Below, piece by piece: positions 53,511 through 61,878 of a DNA stretch of 64,000 bases. A program made the position numbers and the translations under genes. How positions within the stretch are numbered: the stretch's first letter is position 1; every line of letters starts with the position of its first letter. The DNA is from DSOI01 sp041394885 (lineage in GTDB: Bacteria; Acidobacteriota; Terriglobia; Bryobacterales; Bryobacteraceae): the NCBI GenBank assembly GCA_041394885.1, contig JAWKHI010000044.1:1-64000 (forward strand). Direction: 5' to 3'. Under the pieces are notes generated by a model, which had not been told where the DNA came from, did not search any database, and worked only from the letters and a program-made list of their open reading frames with translations.

Positions 53511-54407
53511 ATGAGACGCCTCACACTCCCGCTCACCAGACGCAGCTTCGCGGCGGCGGCCGCGGCGCCATTGCTGCGGGCGGCCGGCGAACGAATCGTC
53601 GACTCGCACGTTCACGTCTGGAAGCGCGACCCACGGTTCCCGTGGGCGAAAGAGACCACACGCCCTCCCGAAGAAGACCGGTCCGCGGAAATGCTGCTGG
53701 ATCTGATGAAAGCCAACGGCGTGGCGCGTACGGTGATCATTCAGGTGATCCACTACCGCTGGGACAACGCATACCTGGCGGATGTGCTGAAGCGGTATCC
53801 GAAGATGTTCCACGGCGTGGCGCGGGTAAACCCGGAAGATCCCGCCGCGCCAGACCATCTTGCGAAGCTGGTGCAGGAGCAGCGGTTCCGCGGAGTGCGC
53901 CTGTCGCCCAACGCGTCGGCGGCCGGCGATTGGATCCGCGGTCCGCTAATGCCGCCGCTGTGGAAGCGCTGCGAGCAGTTGAAGGTGCCGATGACGCTGC
54001 TGGCGCCGGTGTCGCGGATGCCGGATGCGGCGAAGCTGATCGAACGGTACCCCGATCTCACGGTGGTCATCGATCACATGGCCGATTCGCCGATCGACAA
54101 ACCGGAAGAGCTCCAGAAGCTGCTCGCACTGGCGCGGTACCCGAAGGTGTTCGTGAAGCTGTCCCACGCATGGAGCCTTTCCAAGCAGGAGTTCCCCTGG
54201 CGCGACACCTGGACGCAGATCAAGCGGCTGCGCGACGGGTTCGGCGCCGAGCGTCTGATGTGGGGCACGGATTGGCCGGTGAGCCTTCGCCACGCCAGCT
54301 ACGTGCAGGCGCTGCGTTTGTATCGGGATGTGTTGGACGTTTTCAATGCGGGCGAGAAGGCGTGGATCCTGGGGAAGACGGCGGAGCGCGTTTGGCCGTT
54401 TACGTAG
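53511..54407 (+). CDS. Exported amidohydrolase-2 family metallohydrolase
   Basis: A 298-residue protein starting at ATG 53511 with a Tat-like leader (MRRLTLPLTRRSFAAAAAAP). It has the TIM-barrel amidohydrolase layout (PF04909 type): IVDSHVHVWKRDPRFPW (metal HxH, ~29-45), FRGVRLSPNAS (~135), VVIDHMADSPI (~190), VFVKLSHAW (~220) and LMWGTDWPVS with the catalytic Asp (~255). Relatives include 2-pyrone-4,6-dicarboxylate and lactone hydrolases. The substrate is not indicated by the neighbours, a receptor and icd. Metal-dependent C-O or C-C hydrolysis is likely. Confidence 0.88.
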   Translation: MRRLTLPLTRRSFAAAAAAPLLRAAGERIVDSHVHVWKRDPRFPWAKETTRPPEEDRSAEMLLDLMKANGVARTVIIQVIHYRWDNAYLADVLKRYPKMFHGVARVNPEDPAAPDHLAKLVQEQRFRGVRLSPNASAAGDWIRGPLMPPLWKRCEQLKVPMTLLAPVSRMPDAAKLIERYPDLTVVIDHMADSPIDKPEELQKLLALARYPKVFVKLSHAWSLSKQEFPWRDTWTQIKRLRDGFGAERLMWGTDWPVSLRHASYVQALRLYRDVLDVFNAGEKAWILGKTAERVWPFT

Positions 54408-54435
54408 TGGCGCTCCGCCGCCGGAGATCGTGCAA

Positions 54436-55650
54436 CTATTGCAGGCGCTGGCGCAGTTCGGCGTCGACGGCGTCCATGAAGGCTTCGGTCGTCAGGTAGG
54501 GATGATCCGGGCGGATGAGGATGGCGAGATCCTTGGTCATGCGGCCGGATTCGACGACATCGACGCAGACCTTTTCGAGGGTTTCGGCGAAGGCGGTGAC
54601 GTCGGGTGTGGAGTCCATGCGTCCGCGGGCCTGGAGACCGCGCGTCCAGGCATAGATGGAAGCGATGGGATTGGTGGAGGTGGGCTTGCCCTGCTGGTGC
54701 AGGCGGTAGTGCCGGGTGACGGTGCCATGGGCGGCTTCGGCTTCGATGGTGTTGCCGTCGGGTGACATGAGAACACTGGTCATCAGGCCCAGAGACCCGT
54801 AGCCTTGGGCGACGGTGTCGGACTGGACGTCGCCATCGTAGTTCTTGCAGGCCCACAGATAGCCGCCGCTCCATTTGAGATTGGCGGCCACCATGTCGTC
54901 GATCAGGCGGTGCTCATAGGTGAGCCCCTTGGCTTCGAACGCCGATTTGAACTCGCTGTCGAAGATCTCCTGAAAGAGGTTCTTGAAGCGTCCGTCGTAG
55001 ACCTTGAGGATGGTGTTCTTGGTCGAGAGATAGACCGGATAGTCACGGCCCAGTGCGTAGTTGAAGCAGGCGCGGGCGAAGCCCGAGATGGAGCTATCGA
55101 GGTTGAACATGCCCATCGCGACACCGGGGCCGTTGGCTTTGATGATTTCGCGCTCGATCACCTCGCCGCCGCCTTCCGGAGTGAAGGAGATCTTGAGCGT
55201 TCCGGCGCCGGGGAATTGCAGATCCTGGGCACGGTACTGATCGCCGAAACCGTGGCGGGCCACCACGACGGGCGTGTTCCAATGCTGCACGAGGCGGGGA
55301 ACGTTCTTGCAGACGATCGGCTCGCGGAAGATGGTGCCGTCGAGAATGTTGCGAATGGTGCCGTTGGGGCTGCGCCACATCTGCTTGAGCCCGAACTCCT
55401 TCACGCGCGCTTCGTCGGGGGTGATGGTTGCGCACTTGACGGCGACGCCGAATTGTTTGGTGGCGTTGGCGGAATCGATGGTGATCTGATCACCGGTCTC
55501 GTCGCGTTTCTGGACCGAGAGGTCGTAGTAGCGGAGATCGATGTCGAGGTAGGGAAGAATGAGACGCTCTCGAATCCATTGCCAGATGATCCGTGTCATC
55601 TCATCCCCGTCCATTTCGACGACGGGGTTCTTCACCTTGATTTTGGCCAT
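54436..55650 (-). CDS. icd: NADP-dependent isocitrate dehydrogenase (dimeric, eukaryal-like type)
   Basis: A 404-residue TCA-cycle enzyme converting isocitrate to 2-oxoglutarate and NADPH in the cytoplasm. The start at 55650 (MAKIKVKNPVVEMDGDEMTR) matches the family and follows GAGGAGC; the ATG at 55683 is not needed. Marker segments: QMWRSPNGTIRNILDGTIFR with substrate-binding Ser and Arg (~95-115), WACKNYDGDVQSDTVAQGYG with the metal-binding Asp (~270-288) and EAAHGTVTRHYRLH with the cofactor-binding residues (~308-320). The pattern is the subfamily II (mitochondrial/cytosolic-like) enzyme. It is complete and well conserved, unlike the genes that follow on the same strand upstream. Confidence 0.96.
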   Translation of the reverse strand: MAKIKVKNPVVEMDGDEMTRIIWQWIRERLILPYLDIDLRYYDLSVQKRDETGDQITIDSANATKQFGVAVKCATITPDEARVKEFGLKQMWRSPNGTIRNILDGTIFREPIVCKNVPRLVQHWNTPVVVARHGFGDQYRAQDLQFPGAGTLKISFTPEGGGEVIEREIIKANGPGVAMGMFNLDSSISGFARACFNYALGRDYPVYLSTKNTILKVYDGRFKNLFQEIFDSEFKSAFEAKGLTYEHRLIDDMVAANLKWSGGYLWACKNYDGDVQSDTVAQGYGSLGLMTSVLMSPDGNTIEAEAAHGTVTRHYRLHQQGKPTSTNPIASIYAWTRGLQARGRMDSTPDVTAFAETLEKVCVDVVESGRMTKDLAILIRPDHPYLTTEAFMDAVDAELRQRLQ

Positions 55651-55725
55651 TTCTGTGGTTGTGCTCCTCGGAGAGATAAACACTCATTATGACTCAGGCG
55701 GAAGGGAGGGTTCAGGAGACCCTGG

Positions 55726-55955
55726 TCAAACGTCCGATTGCCGCCGCCCGGCCTGAGACCTCACCGCGACCAGTTGCTGGGCCCCGTCCGCGGCGGCCTT
55801 GACCAAGGCTCCCATCTTGGGCTGGATCGGCACGATACCAGGCCGGATCCCGTGCGCTTCGAGCGCGGCCGACATGACGGGCCCAACCGAAGCTACTACC
55901 ACGCGCCTGCGCAGCGCCTCGAGCTTGCCGTTTTTGCGGAGCAACAGATGCCGCA
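55726..55955 (-). pseudogene. Uroporphyrinogen-III synthase (hemD) C-terminal remnant
   Basis: The frame ending at the TGA at 55726-55728 reads KLEALRRRVVVASVGPV, then ALEAHGIRPGIVPIQPKMGALVKAA: the C-terminal half-domain of uroporphyrinogen-III synthase, which closes the tetrapyrrole ring. The N-terminal ~170 residues are missing. The fragment is joined abruptly, at about 55955, to iron-sulfur protein sequence. It is the 3'-most of three decayed genes that resemble a siroheme/nitrate-assimilation cluster. Confidence 0.8.
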
Positions 55956-55959
55956 GCCT

Positions 55960-56181
55960 ATTTCGGTGTCGATGGGGCATCCGACCATGCAGGACGGTTC
56001 GACGCAGTGATTGCAGCCCATCGAGAGGTAGTGGCGCTGGGTGTGAGGGAAGTAGCCACCCTCGATCTCGCCAACGCGCCGCCAGTTGATGGAGGCAGGG
56101 TTGCCGCTCTGCTCGTTGCATGCGACCACACGGCGCGGCGCGATACAGCAACTCGCCGTCGAACAGCGGCAGGGCGGTCAC
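55960..56181 (-). pseudogene. 4Fe-4S (DmsB/NrfC-like) electron-transfer subunit remnant
   Basis: A GTG at 56181 opens a short piece (TALPLFDGELLYR), which after a frameshift near 56135 continues as VVACNEQ-GNPASINWRRVG, then GCNHCVEPSCMVGCPID. The CxxCxxxxCxxxC cluster is that of DmsB-type iron-sulfur subunits that pass electrons to molybdenum oxidoreductases. The cluster motif is intact, but two-thirds of the usual protein is missing and the sequence runs into the hemD fragment. It overlaps the stop of the sumT remnant by 4 bp. Confidence 0.8.
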
Positions 56182-56753
56182 GTGGCTACCTCGGACAGGG
56201 CCGGAGCGAAGGTGGGGGTACGGTGACAGACCACCTCCCCGATCACCATCACCGCCGGCGCTTGGACGGCGACGACCCGCGCGACCGCGGCGTGGATGCG
56301 TTCTCCACGATGGCGACCGGTTGCGACGCGGGCCTTCCGTGGGCGAGAGGCTACGGGCGATGAGATCGCGGAACTCGACGCCGATCAGGACCATCAGCGT
56401 GTCGATGGCAGCGTAATCGGACCAGTCCAGGGTGGACACGCTTTGACGGTGTCCGGCACCACCTCGACGTCAAAACCATGGAGAGTGAGAAATTCGACCT
56501 CCATGCCGCCGCGGCCGAACACCATCGGGTCGCCGGACTTGAGGCGGACATGCTCCTTCCCCGCGTCGATCAGGGCGGCGCCGGGATTAGCTAAAGCGAG
56601 AATCTCGGGACTGACGAGGCGATCGTAGATGACGCAGCCAGCTTGGGCCAGGATGCGCAAAGCTTTCCGGGTGTGCATGTCGGGATCACCGGAACATGGG
56701 CCCACAAGATACACTTCCTGCCTAGGCTGAGGCGCTTCAGCTCCTTTGGACAA
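56178..56753 (-). pseudogene. Uroporphyrinogen-III C-methyltransferase (sumT/cobA) remnant
   Basis: The first ~100 codons from 56753 read VYLVGPCSGDPDMHTRKALR and VIYDRLVSPEILALANPGAA, the S-adenosylmethionine-dependent methyltransferase that starts siroheme and cobalamin synthesis. An internal deletion of ~25 residues joins AGKE directly to VRLKSGDPMVFGRGG. A stop at 56394 and further frame changes follow, while SDYAAIDTLMVLIGVEFRDL, PVAIVENAS and VQAPAVMVIGEVV still mark the C-terminus. Both ends survive but the interior is broken in at least three places, so it cannot make an active enzyme. Confidence 0.85.
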
Positions 56754-57011
56754 AGATGTCAGCCTGGGGAAAAATAGACCCAGATTCCCAGAAACTTTTG
56801 CGAGGGAGGCTCAGCGGAGAGCCGGAAGGTGGGAGTTCAGACGAGGTCCCCAGAACGACGAGACACGAGCACACTGTGTTCCTCGCCGGAAGACCTGTGC
56901 GCTTCGCTGGCGGCCAATTTCTCATACCCAGATTGAACTCTTTCGGGAAGATCAAAAATCGAGCCGGCGTTAGAGATAACTTTTGGGGAGGCGATTCGTT
57001 TTGCCGGTCGG

Positions 57012-57893
57012 TCACGGGATTTCGCCGCGGAGCAGGTTCACGTACAACCACGGCCGTTTCATGATGGCGCGCGCGATGGGAGGCGGATGGGGCGGCTTGG
57101 GGACGCGTTCGTCGGGCGGCCATACGAAGTCCAGATCCACACGGGCGCCGGGTTGATTCATGGCCACGGCGGCCTCGAGCGAGGCGCGGAGAACGGCGCG
57201 CTGCCCATCGGCGTCACCGGGCAAGCCGAACGGGGTGCTGCCCGGATAGGCGATACCGACAACGCGGGGTGAGCCCACCGAGACCGAAAGTTCGGGAATC
57301 CATGCGTGGACGGCCGTCGAGATTCCCGCCTGTTCGATCACACGGGCCACCAGTCCCACGGACCGGCAACAGAACGGTCAAACGGGGACCAGCAGAGCCA
57401 GGTCCACTTGATCGCGGACGAGCGCATCGGCGATCCTCGGTGCGGTTTGCCGTATCAGCACAGTGGGCTCGAGGATGTAGCCCATGATCGAATAGTGATC
57501 GGGAGCGGACGATCCCACGACGCCGGCAACCACCAGTTCGTCCAGGCGGCGGAGGGGCATCATGCAGTCGAGGTCGCGGGTGGCGGGCCGTGGATCGACG
57601 TGCATGTGGTAGATGCGGCAATCTGCGGTTTTCGCTTCCCGGGGTAAGACGCGGTGGGTGGGATCACCCCACCACGGGTCTTGGCGCTCGCCTTCCTGGT
57701 CAAACGGAGTGTCAGCGGCGAGGGCAATTCCAGCCGAAGAGATCAGGGCGACGCGAAGGTCTCTCAGCGTCTTTCCGGGTTCGATCCGCGCCCATGGAAT
57801 GGGGCTGGCGGATGGATCTGACTCGCGACCTTGCCAAGCTCGCATCACCTTTCGGGATGCAGCGTCGAGAAAGCGGAATCCGTCGACAGCCAT
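57012..57893 (-). CDS. Candidate selenoprotein, glycine/sarcosine/betaine/D-proline reductase selenoprotein B family
   Basis: A 293-codon frame with one internal TGA (57378-57380), which would encode a 293-residue protein if read as selenocysteine. Before the TGA, HMHVDPRPATRDLDCMMPL (~98-116), VVGSSAPDHYSIMGY (~125) and DLALLVPV (164-171) match the GrdB/PrdB-like family; after it, PFCCRSVGLVARVIEQAGI follows directly. In this family, as I recall it, the residue after LLVPV is Sec or Cys, with Cys residues close behind. A SECIS-like hairpin starts 11 nt after the TGA. Start ATG at 57893 (VDGFRFLDAASRKVMRAW) is family-like although no Shine-Dalgarno is clear. A chance nonsense mutation in a decaying region is the main alternative. 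Confidence 0.78.
57350..57366 (-). promoter_or_regulatory. Bacterial SECIS-like hairpin downstream of the in-frame TGA
   Basis: On the minus strand CCGGTCC (57366-57360) pairs with GGACTGG (57356-57350), seven pairs including one G-U, closing a GTG loop. The loop begins 18 nt after the TGA and has G as its first base. The bacterial model asks for an apical loop of 3-14 nt with a G in its first two positions, a 4-16-bp stem and a TGA-to-loop distance of about 16-37 nt; all are met. This is the element SelB would bind. Confidence 0.7.
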
Positions 57894-58017
57894 TGACTGT
57901 GTAGGAGCAATCGGGATTCCAGACCATGGCGGGGTGTTGGTGCAGGGTTGTGGATCGATCCGGGCCCAGGGTGGCTCTGGACCCGGTGTTCACGTCCTCC
58001 CGTGAAGAGCGTGGAAC

Positions 58018-58356
58018 TCAGGAGGCGCGGCGGCGGCGCAGCAATCCGATCGCGGCCAGGCCGGCCCCGCCGAGGACGCAGGTGGAAGGCTCAGGCACCG
58101 AGGACGACGGGGCGAACCCGACGGTGACCCGCATCCGGTCCGACGCGTTCGTCTGGCCCATGGCGGTGGAGGTAGAGGTGTTACCGTCGAGCATGTTGTT
58201 CAGGTCGCCGGGGAGGAAGTTCGCTCCACCGGCGACGAAGCTCTCGAGACGAAGCGCGCCGGCGCTCGCGACCTCGGTTGTCAAACCAGAACCACTCCCC
58301 AGAAAGCCATCCTTTGGCCAATGCAAAGCGTGCCATGTTTCTTGCTTACTCCTCAC
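58018..58356 (-). pseudogene. PEP-CTERM anchored protein, C-terminal remnant
   Basis: The last ~95 codons, ending at TGA 58018-58020, read TEVASAGALRLESFVAGGAN and then the PEP-CTERM sorting tail SSVPEPSTCVLGGAGLAAIG-LLRRRR. That tail (VPEP, hydrophobic helix, Arg cluster) directs proteins to the exosortase system. The N-terminal signal and most of the protein are missing; upstream in-frame sequence is not protein-like. A GTG at 58356 opens the frame, but it is unlikely to be a true start. A 10-bp hairpin with one mismatch (57958-57984) lies after the stop. Exosortase is not encoded in the window. Confidence 0.75.
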
Positions 58357-58511
58357 GTTTTCGTTGTCGTGTTACGGCGCCGCACGGACCGGCCATACGC
58401 AAGGCCTCGAAGCCGGGTCCTATTGACGCGTTCGGGAGTCAAAGGAGAAATCAGGCTGAAAACGGGGTCAAAAAATACTTCCGCGGGACCAATCGCGGTG
58501 CGCGGTGCACG

Positions 58512-59135
58512 CTACCGCGATGCAGGGCGGCATTTGCCGGCCGTGGATGCCCGAAAGAGGGCGCCGATGTCCTCCGGACGCAGCGCGCGCCGATAGACGG
58601 CCAGTTCATCGACGGCGCCGGCGAAGTAGATATCCTCGCGGGCGATGAATCCGTTGGCGTGATGGCGGGCAATCCAAAGCGGCGTCTTGTTGTCCAGATC
58701 GTCCAGGGGGACCCTCCGGCCGGGCGCTGCCTGCGCCACGCCGTCGATGAAGATCACCGGCGGACCGGGCGGCAGGCAGCGGCATACGGCGGCGACGTGG
58801 TGCCAACGGCCGTCGGCCACCGGACGCCCTGCGGCGATCGCATCGCTCCGGTTGGCGTCGGCCGCCACCTGAATGCCGATGCGGCCGCGGCGGATGTAGA
58901 GCAGGTATCCGCGCGGCCGGGCGTCTCGCTTGTCGACGATGTTGCGTGTGTGCAGCTTGTCGCGGGTGCGGAGCCAGCATTCGATGGTGAAATCCTCCTC
59001 GGCCACGTCGAGACAGGTTTCCGTCAGCGGAATCTGGGCAAATTGCGATTGGCCGTCGAAGGCAAGCGCGCCGCCGGTGACGCCGCGAACCCGGCTGGCA
59101 GGGGCCTTGCGGAAAAACGGCTCGTCAAAGGTGAA
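58512..59135 (-). pseudogene. LamG/concanavalin-like lectin domain remnant
   Basis: A frame open from just after a TAG at 59136-59138 to the stop at 58512 has no good start codon. GGALAFDGQSQFAQIPLTET, EEDFTIECWLRTRDKLHTRN, DGRWHHVAAVCR and GAVDELAVYRRALRPEDIGA are the recurring LamG/laminin-G-like jelly-roll segments found in exported carbohydrate- or surface-binding proteins. Length (~207 residues) equals one such domain, so the domain itself is whole, but the rest of the protein (signal peptide and any catalytic or kinase part) is lost. An internal ATG at 59006 would cut the domain in half. Confidence 0.72.
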
Positions 59136-59203
59136 CTACGCGGAAAGATTCGCGGGCGCAGGTACGCATCGCGGCTCGGCCAAGGCGATTCGGGACCGCG
59201 CAG

Positions 59204-59602
59204 TTAGTAAATAAGAGTAAGCCGAATATAGTCGAAGTCGGTATCGTCGCCACCGGAGATATCGAGATAAGCCACTGCTTCACCGGCATAGGCCCGGAGC
59301 GCGTTGGCGAACAGATCGGCCTATAGTTCGGTGCAGACCACATGCGGGCCGGCGTCGTCGTCGCCGCGCCAAAGAGGGATCTGCACCGACGGACTCATGG
59401 CGCCGTTGAGGGGCGCCGCGCCCACGATCAGAAAGTCGTTGATCGCGCCGGGCGTCTGCGACGAGGGCCGAACACGCGCTTCAATTGACCCCCCGCACAC
59501 GCGTACCGGGGGCAACGGTATGGAAATCTGAAACAGCTTATCCATCACGGCGTCGTCAAATCGCCGGCGCCGCCGGGTTCCGCTGCCCGGCTGCAATTCC
59601 AT
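59204..59602 (-). pseudogene. Unrecognised protein remnant with in-frame TAG
   Basis: The frame reads DKLFQISIPLPPVRVCGGSI, then GAINDFLIVGAAPLNGAMSP and CTEL followed by TAG (59321-59323). It continues in the same frame as ADLFANALRAYAGEAVAYLD and DDTDFDYIRLTLIY to a TAA at 59204-59206. The beta-rich look and DDTDFDYIRLTL ending resemble small exported proteins with a C-terminal jelly-roll. I do not recognise the family. The upstream part merges with kinase sequence in another frame. Confidence 0.5.
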
Positions 59603-60560
59603 CTTGGGACTGATGTAGGCACCGGGTCCGGCGGGGCGGCGAAGTTATCGGCCTCGCCGACGGTCAGCACAACCACACGCTCGCACGGGCCGGCGCCGGC
59701 CCCGGAGGGAGCACGCGGCCGCTCGGCACTCCGCCACTTGTCTTCGGCAGCGGCGGCCTTGGCCAGTTGCAGGTGCGCCGCAGCGTGCTCGGGACGGCGC
59801 GCGGCGATAGCCGCCCATCGGTCTTTCTCCTGGCCAGGGCCGGCGCCGAACCAGGCGCGGTCGGCTTCCAGCGTCAGATCGGCGGGGCTGGATCCGGCGA
59901 GACCGGCAAGCAATCGCAGCCCAGCTGCGCGATCGCCCCGTAAACGCGCGCGGGCCGCCTCCGCATAAACGCGGTCGCGCCGGGACAGCCAGTAGGGCAG
60001 CCGGGAAAGCTCCTGCCGTGCGCGCTCGGGCAGGTCCAGTTCGGCCCAGGCGAGCGCCAGGTCGACATGGGCGCGCACCGGCAGACGGTGAGCGGCCATG
60101 GCTTGCTCCAACTGGCGCGCGGCGATCAGAGGCTCAACGCCGTGCGGGCTCGCGATGGACCGGTCCCAGGCGGCAGAGCCCGCCGGCGAAGGCGCCGAGC
60201 GACCGGCGAACCAGAGCGCGGCGCTGGCAAGCAGCACCAGCGTCACCGCGGCGGCAAACAGGGGCGAGCGAGCCGCGCGCCGCGCTTCGCGCCGCATCAT
60301 GCGCCAGCGGAGTGTTGCCCGGGAGCCGGTTTCCAGAGCCGTTAGCACATCGGCTGCGTGGCGGAACCGTGCTTTGGGATTGACCCGGAGACAGCGCACG
60401 ATGGCGTCGTTTCAATTGGCGCGCAGAGCGGGGGCGAGGGTGCGGGGCGATTCAGGCGACTCCGTGGTTTTGCGCACCACGATCGACGGCGCCGCCTCGC
60501 CGCCGAACGGCAGCTCCCGGGCGGCACAGTAAACGTCTTCAACCGCCGCCAGGTGGCCGG
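59603..60560 (-). pseudogene. Ser/Thr protein kinase remnant (C-lobe, transmembrane helix and TPR-like sensor)
   Basis: Readable from ~60560: the kinase C-lobe end LPFGGEAAPSIVVRKTTESP, then RAN-stop-NDAIVRCLRVNPKARF. The stop is TGA at 60412-60414, where PknB-type kinases usually have a Trp in this position. After it come TALETGSRATLRWRMMRREA, one transmembrane helix (LFAAAVTLVLLASAALWFAG) and a helical exported part (YAEAARARLRGDRAAGLRLL, AAHLQLAKAAAAEDKW) resembling TPRs. The N-lobe, catalytic loop and DFG are missing. It lies directly after the sigma-factor remnant, an arrangement common in Acidobacteriota, but the pair is non-functional as read. Confidence 0.8.
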
Positions 60561-60567
60561 ACCCATG

Positions 60568-60787
60568 CTATTCGCCCGCCCCGACCCGGGGCGACTGGCG
60601 CTGGCGGGCGGCCCACAGCGCCGTCTGCGCCTCGGCACGGTCCAACTCCCCGCGTAACCAACTGCGCGCCATCTCCCATTCCCGCTTCACGGTTTTTTCG
60701 GATACGCCGAGTGCTTCGGAGGAAGGACGCGGCCGGGCGGCGCAGCTCCTGGTACAGCTCCCAAAGAAGCTCCTCGGAGAGATTCAT
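60568..60787 (-). pseudogene. ECF sigma factor remnant with interior deleted
   Basis: MNLSEELLWELYQELRRPAA (from 60787) is the N-terminal start of a TIGR02999-like ECF sigma factor. After a frame change near 60720 the sequence goes straight to ALGVSEKTVKREWEMARSWL and a stop at 60568-60570, the sigma-4 helix-turn-helix and C-terminus. The ~120 residues in between (sigma-2 and linker) are missing, so it cannot bind core polymerase and the -10 region. It fits the local pattern of genes keeping both ends but losing the middle. Confidence 0.8.
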
Positions 60788-60846
60788 CGAGCTTTACTTC
60801 CAGAACATATCGGTCGGGGGGGGCTGGAGCCGCCTCATCGGCGCCA

Positions 60847-61758
60847 TCACCCCTCGGCGCGAGCGAAAAGATTCTCCCGCGCGGCCTCGGTCACCGTCAC
60901 CACCGCGGGATGCTTCAGCCGCCGTTCGATCGAGATCGCGTAGAACCGCTCCACCACCTCGTCCACACGGCCGATTTCCCGCACCCCATAGTGCTCGCAT
61001 ACCTCCTTGCGAATCGGCGCCGGCGCCAGGAAGACACCGGCGCCGGCCTGTCCGAACGTCTTCATCAACGCGCTGTCTTTGAACTCGCCCACCACCGACG
61101 GGCGGATGTTGCGGCTTTCCAGCCAATGATCGATCGCGCGCCGCAATGTTGTCCCTTCTATCGGCATCAGGAACGGCGCCCCGTCCAGACTGCCGGGGAA
61201 TCCGCCGCGATAGCGCGCCGCCAGTGACGGCGCGGCAAAACAAGTGGAGCCGCACGAACCAAGGGGATGATTGAAGGCCTTCAGCCGGGCCATCCCGGTG
61301 ACGGGCACGTCGGAGAGAACCATGTCGAGGCGATGCTCGGCCAGTTCCGCCAACAATCGCTCCGGCGAATCCTCCTCGCACACCAGATGGATCGGCTCCT
61401 CCATACCGAACACCGGGACGAGTATCCGGTGGGCGATCAGCTTGGGAACCATGTCGGATACGCCGACCCGGAAGCGAATGGCCCGCCCGGGCGGACGGCC
61501 CTTGAGCACGTCCTGCAGTTCGCGTCCAAGACTGAAGATTTCATCGGCGTAGCGGTAGACGACCTGGCCGATTTCGGTAAGCGCCAACCCGCGTCCGCTT
61601 TTGACGAACAGCTTCTCGCCGAGCGAGTCTTCGAGCAGCCGGAGCTGTCCGCTCACGGTGGGCTGCGCAAGACGCAGCCGCTCACACGCCGCCGTGACGC
61701 TGCCTTCCCGCGCCACCGTCCAAAAGTAAAGAAGGTGATGGTAGTTCAGCCATTCCAT
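60847..61758 (-). CDS. nhaR: LysR-family transcriptional activator NhaR
   Basis: A 303-residue LysR-type regulator. The first 60 residues are the winged helix-turn-helix, with the characteristic MEWLNYHHLLYFWTVAREGS and LRLAQPTVSGQLRLLEDSLG. The rest is the periplasmic-binding-protein-like effector domain (FRVGVSDMVPKLIAHRILVP, MVLSDVPVTG). NhaR in enterobacteria activates the nhaA sodium/proton antiporter in response to sodium; here no antiporter gene lies beside it. It diverges from the ribosome-factor gene with 120 bp between the starts. It is intact and marks the right-hand end of the decayed region. Confidence 0.92.
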   Translation of the reverse strand: MEWLNYHHLLYFWTVAREGSVTAACERLRLAQPTVSGQLRLLEDSLGEKLFVKSGRGLALTEIGQVVYRYADEIFSLGRELQDVLKGRPPGRAIRFRVGVSDMVPKLIAHRILVPVFGMEEPIHLVCEEDSPERLLAELAEHRLDMVLSDVPVTGMARLKAFNHPLGSCGSTCFAAPSLAARYRGGFPGSLDGAPFLMPIEGTTLRRAIDHWLESRNIRPSVVGEFKDSALMKTFGQAGAGVFLAPAPIRKEVCEHYGVREIGRVDEVVERFYAISIERRLKHPAVVTVTEAARENLFARAEG

Positions 61759-61878
61759 GCCACCAGGATATATCGGTTTTTACGAACGGTTCCATTGTAT
61801 CTATCTATTTGTTCATTTTCCGCTTCCCCCGTAGGATTGGGAAAGAGACATCGTTCGCGGAAAGGAAGGATCAGAAAC

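Noticed and set aside
60412..60414. A second possible selenocysteine TGA, in the kinase remnant
   Set aside because: The expected residue is Trp, not Cys, no suitable hairpin was noted, and the gene lacks its catalytic core.
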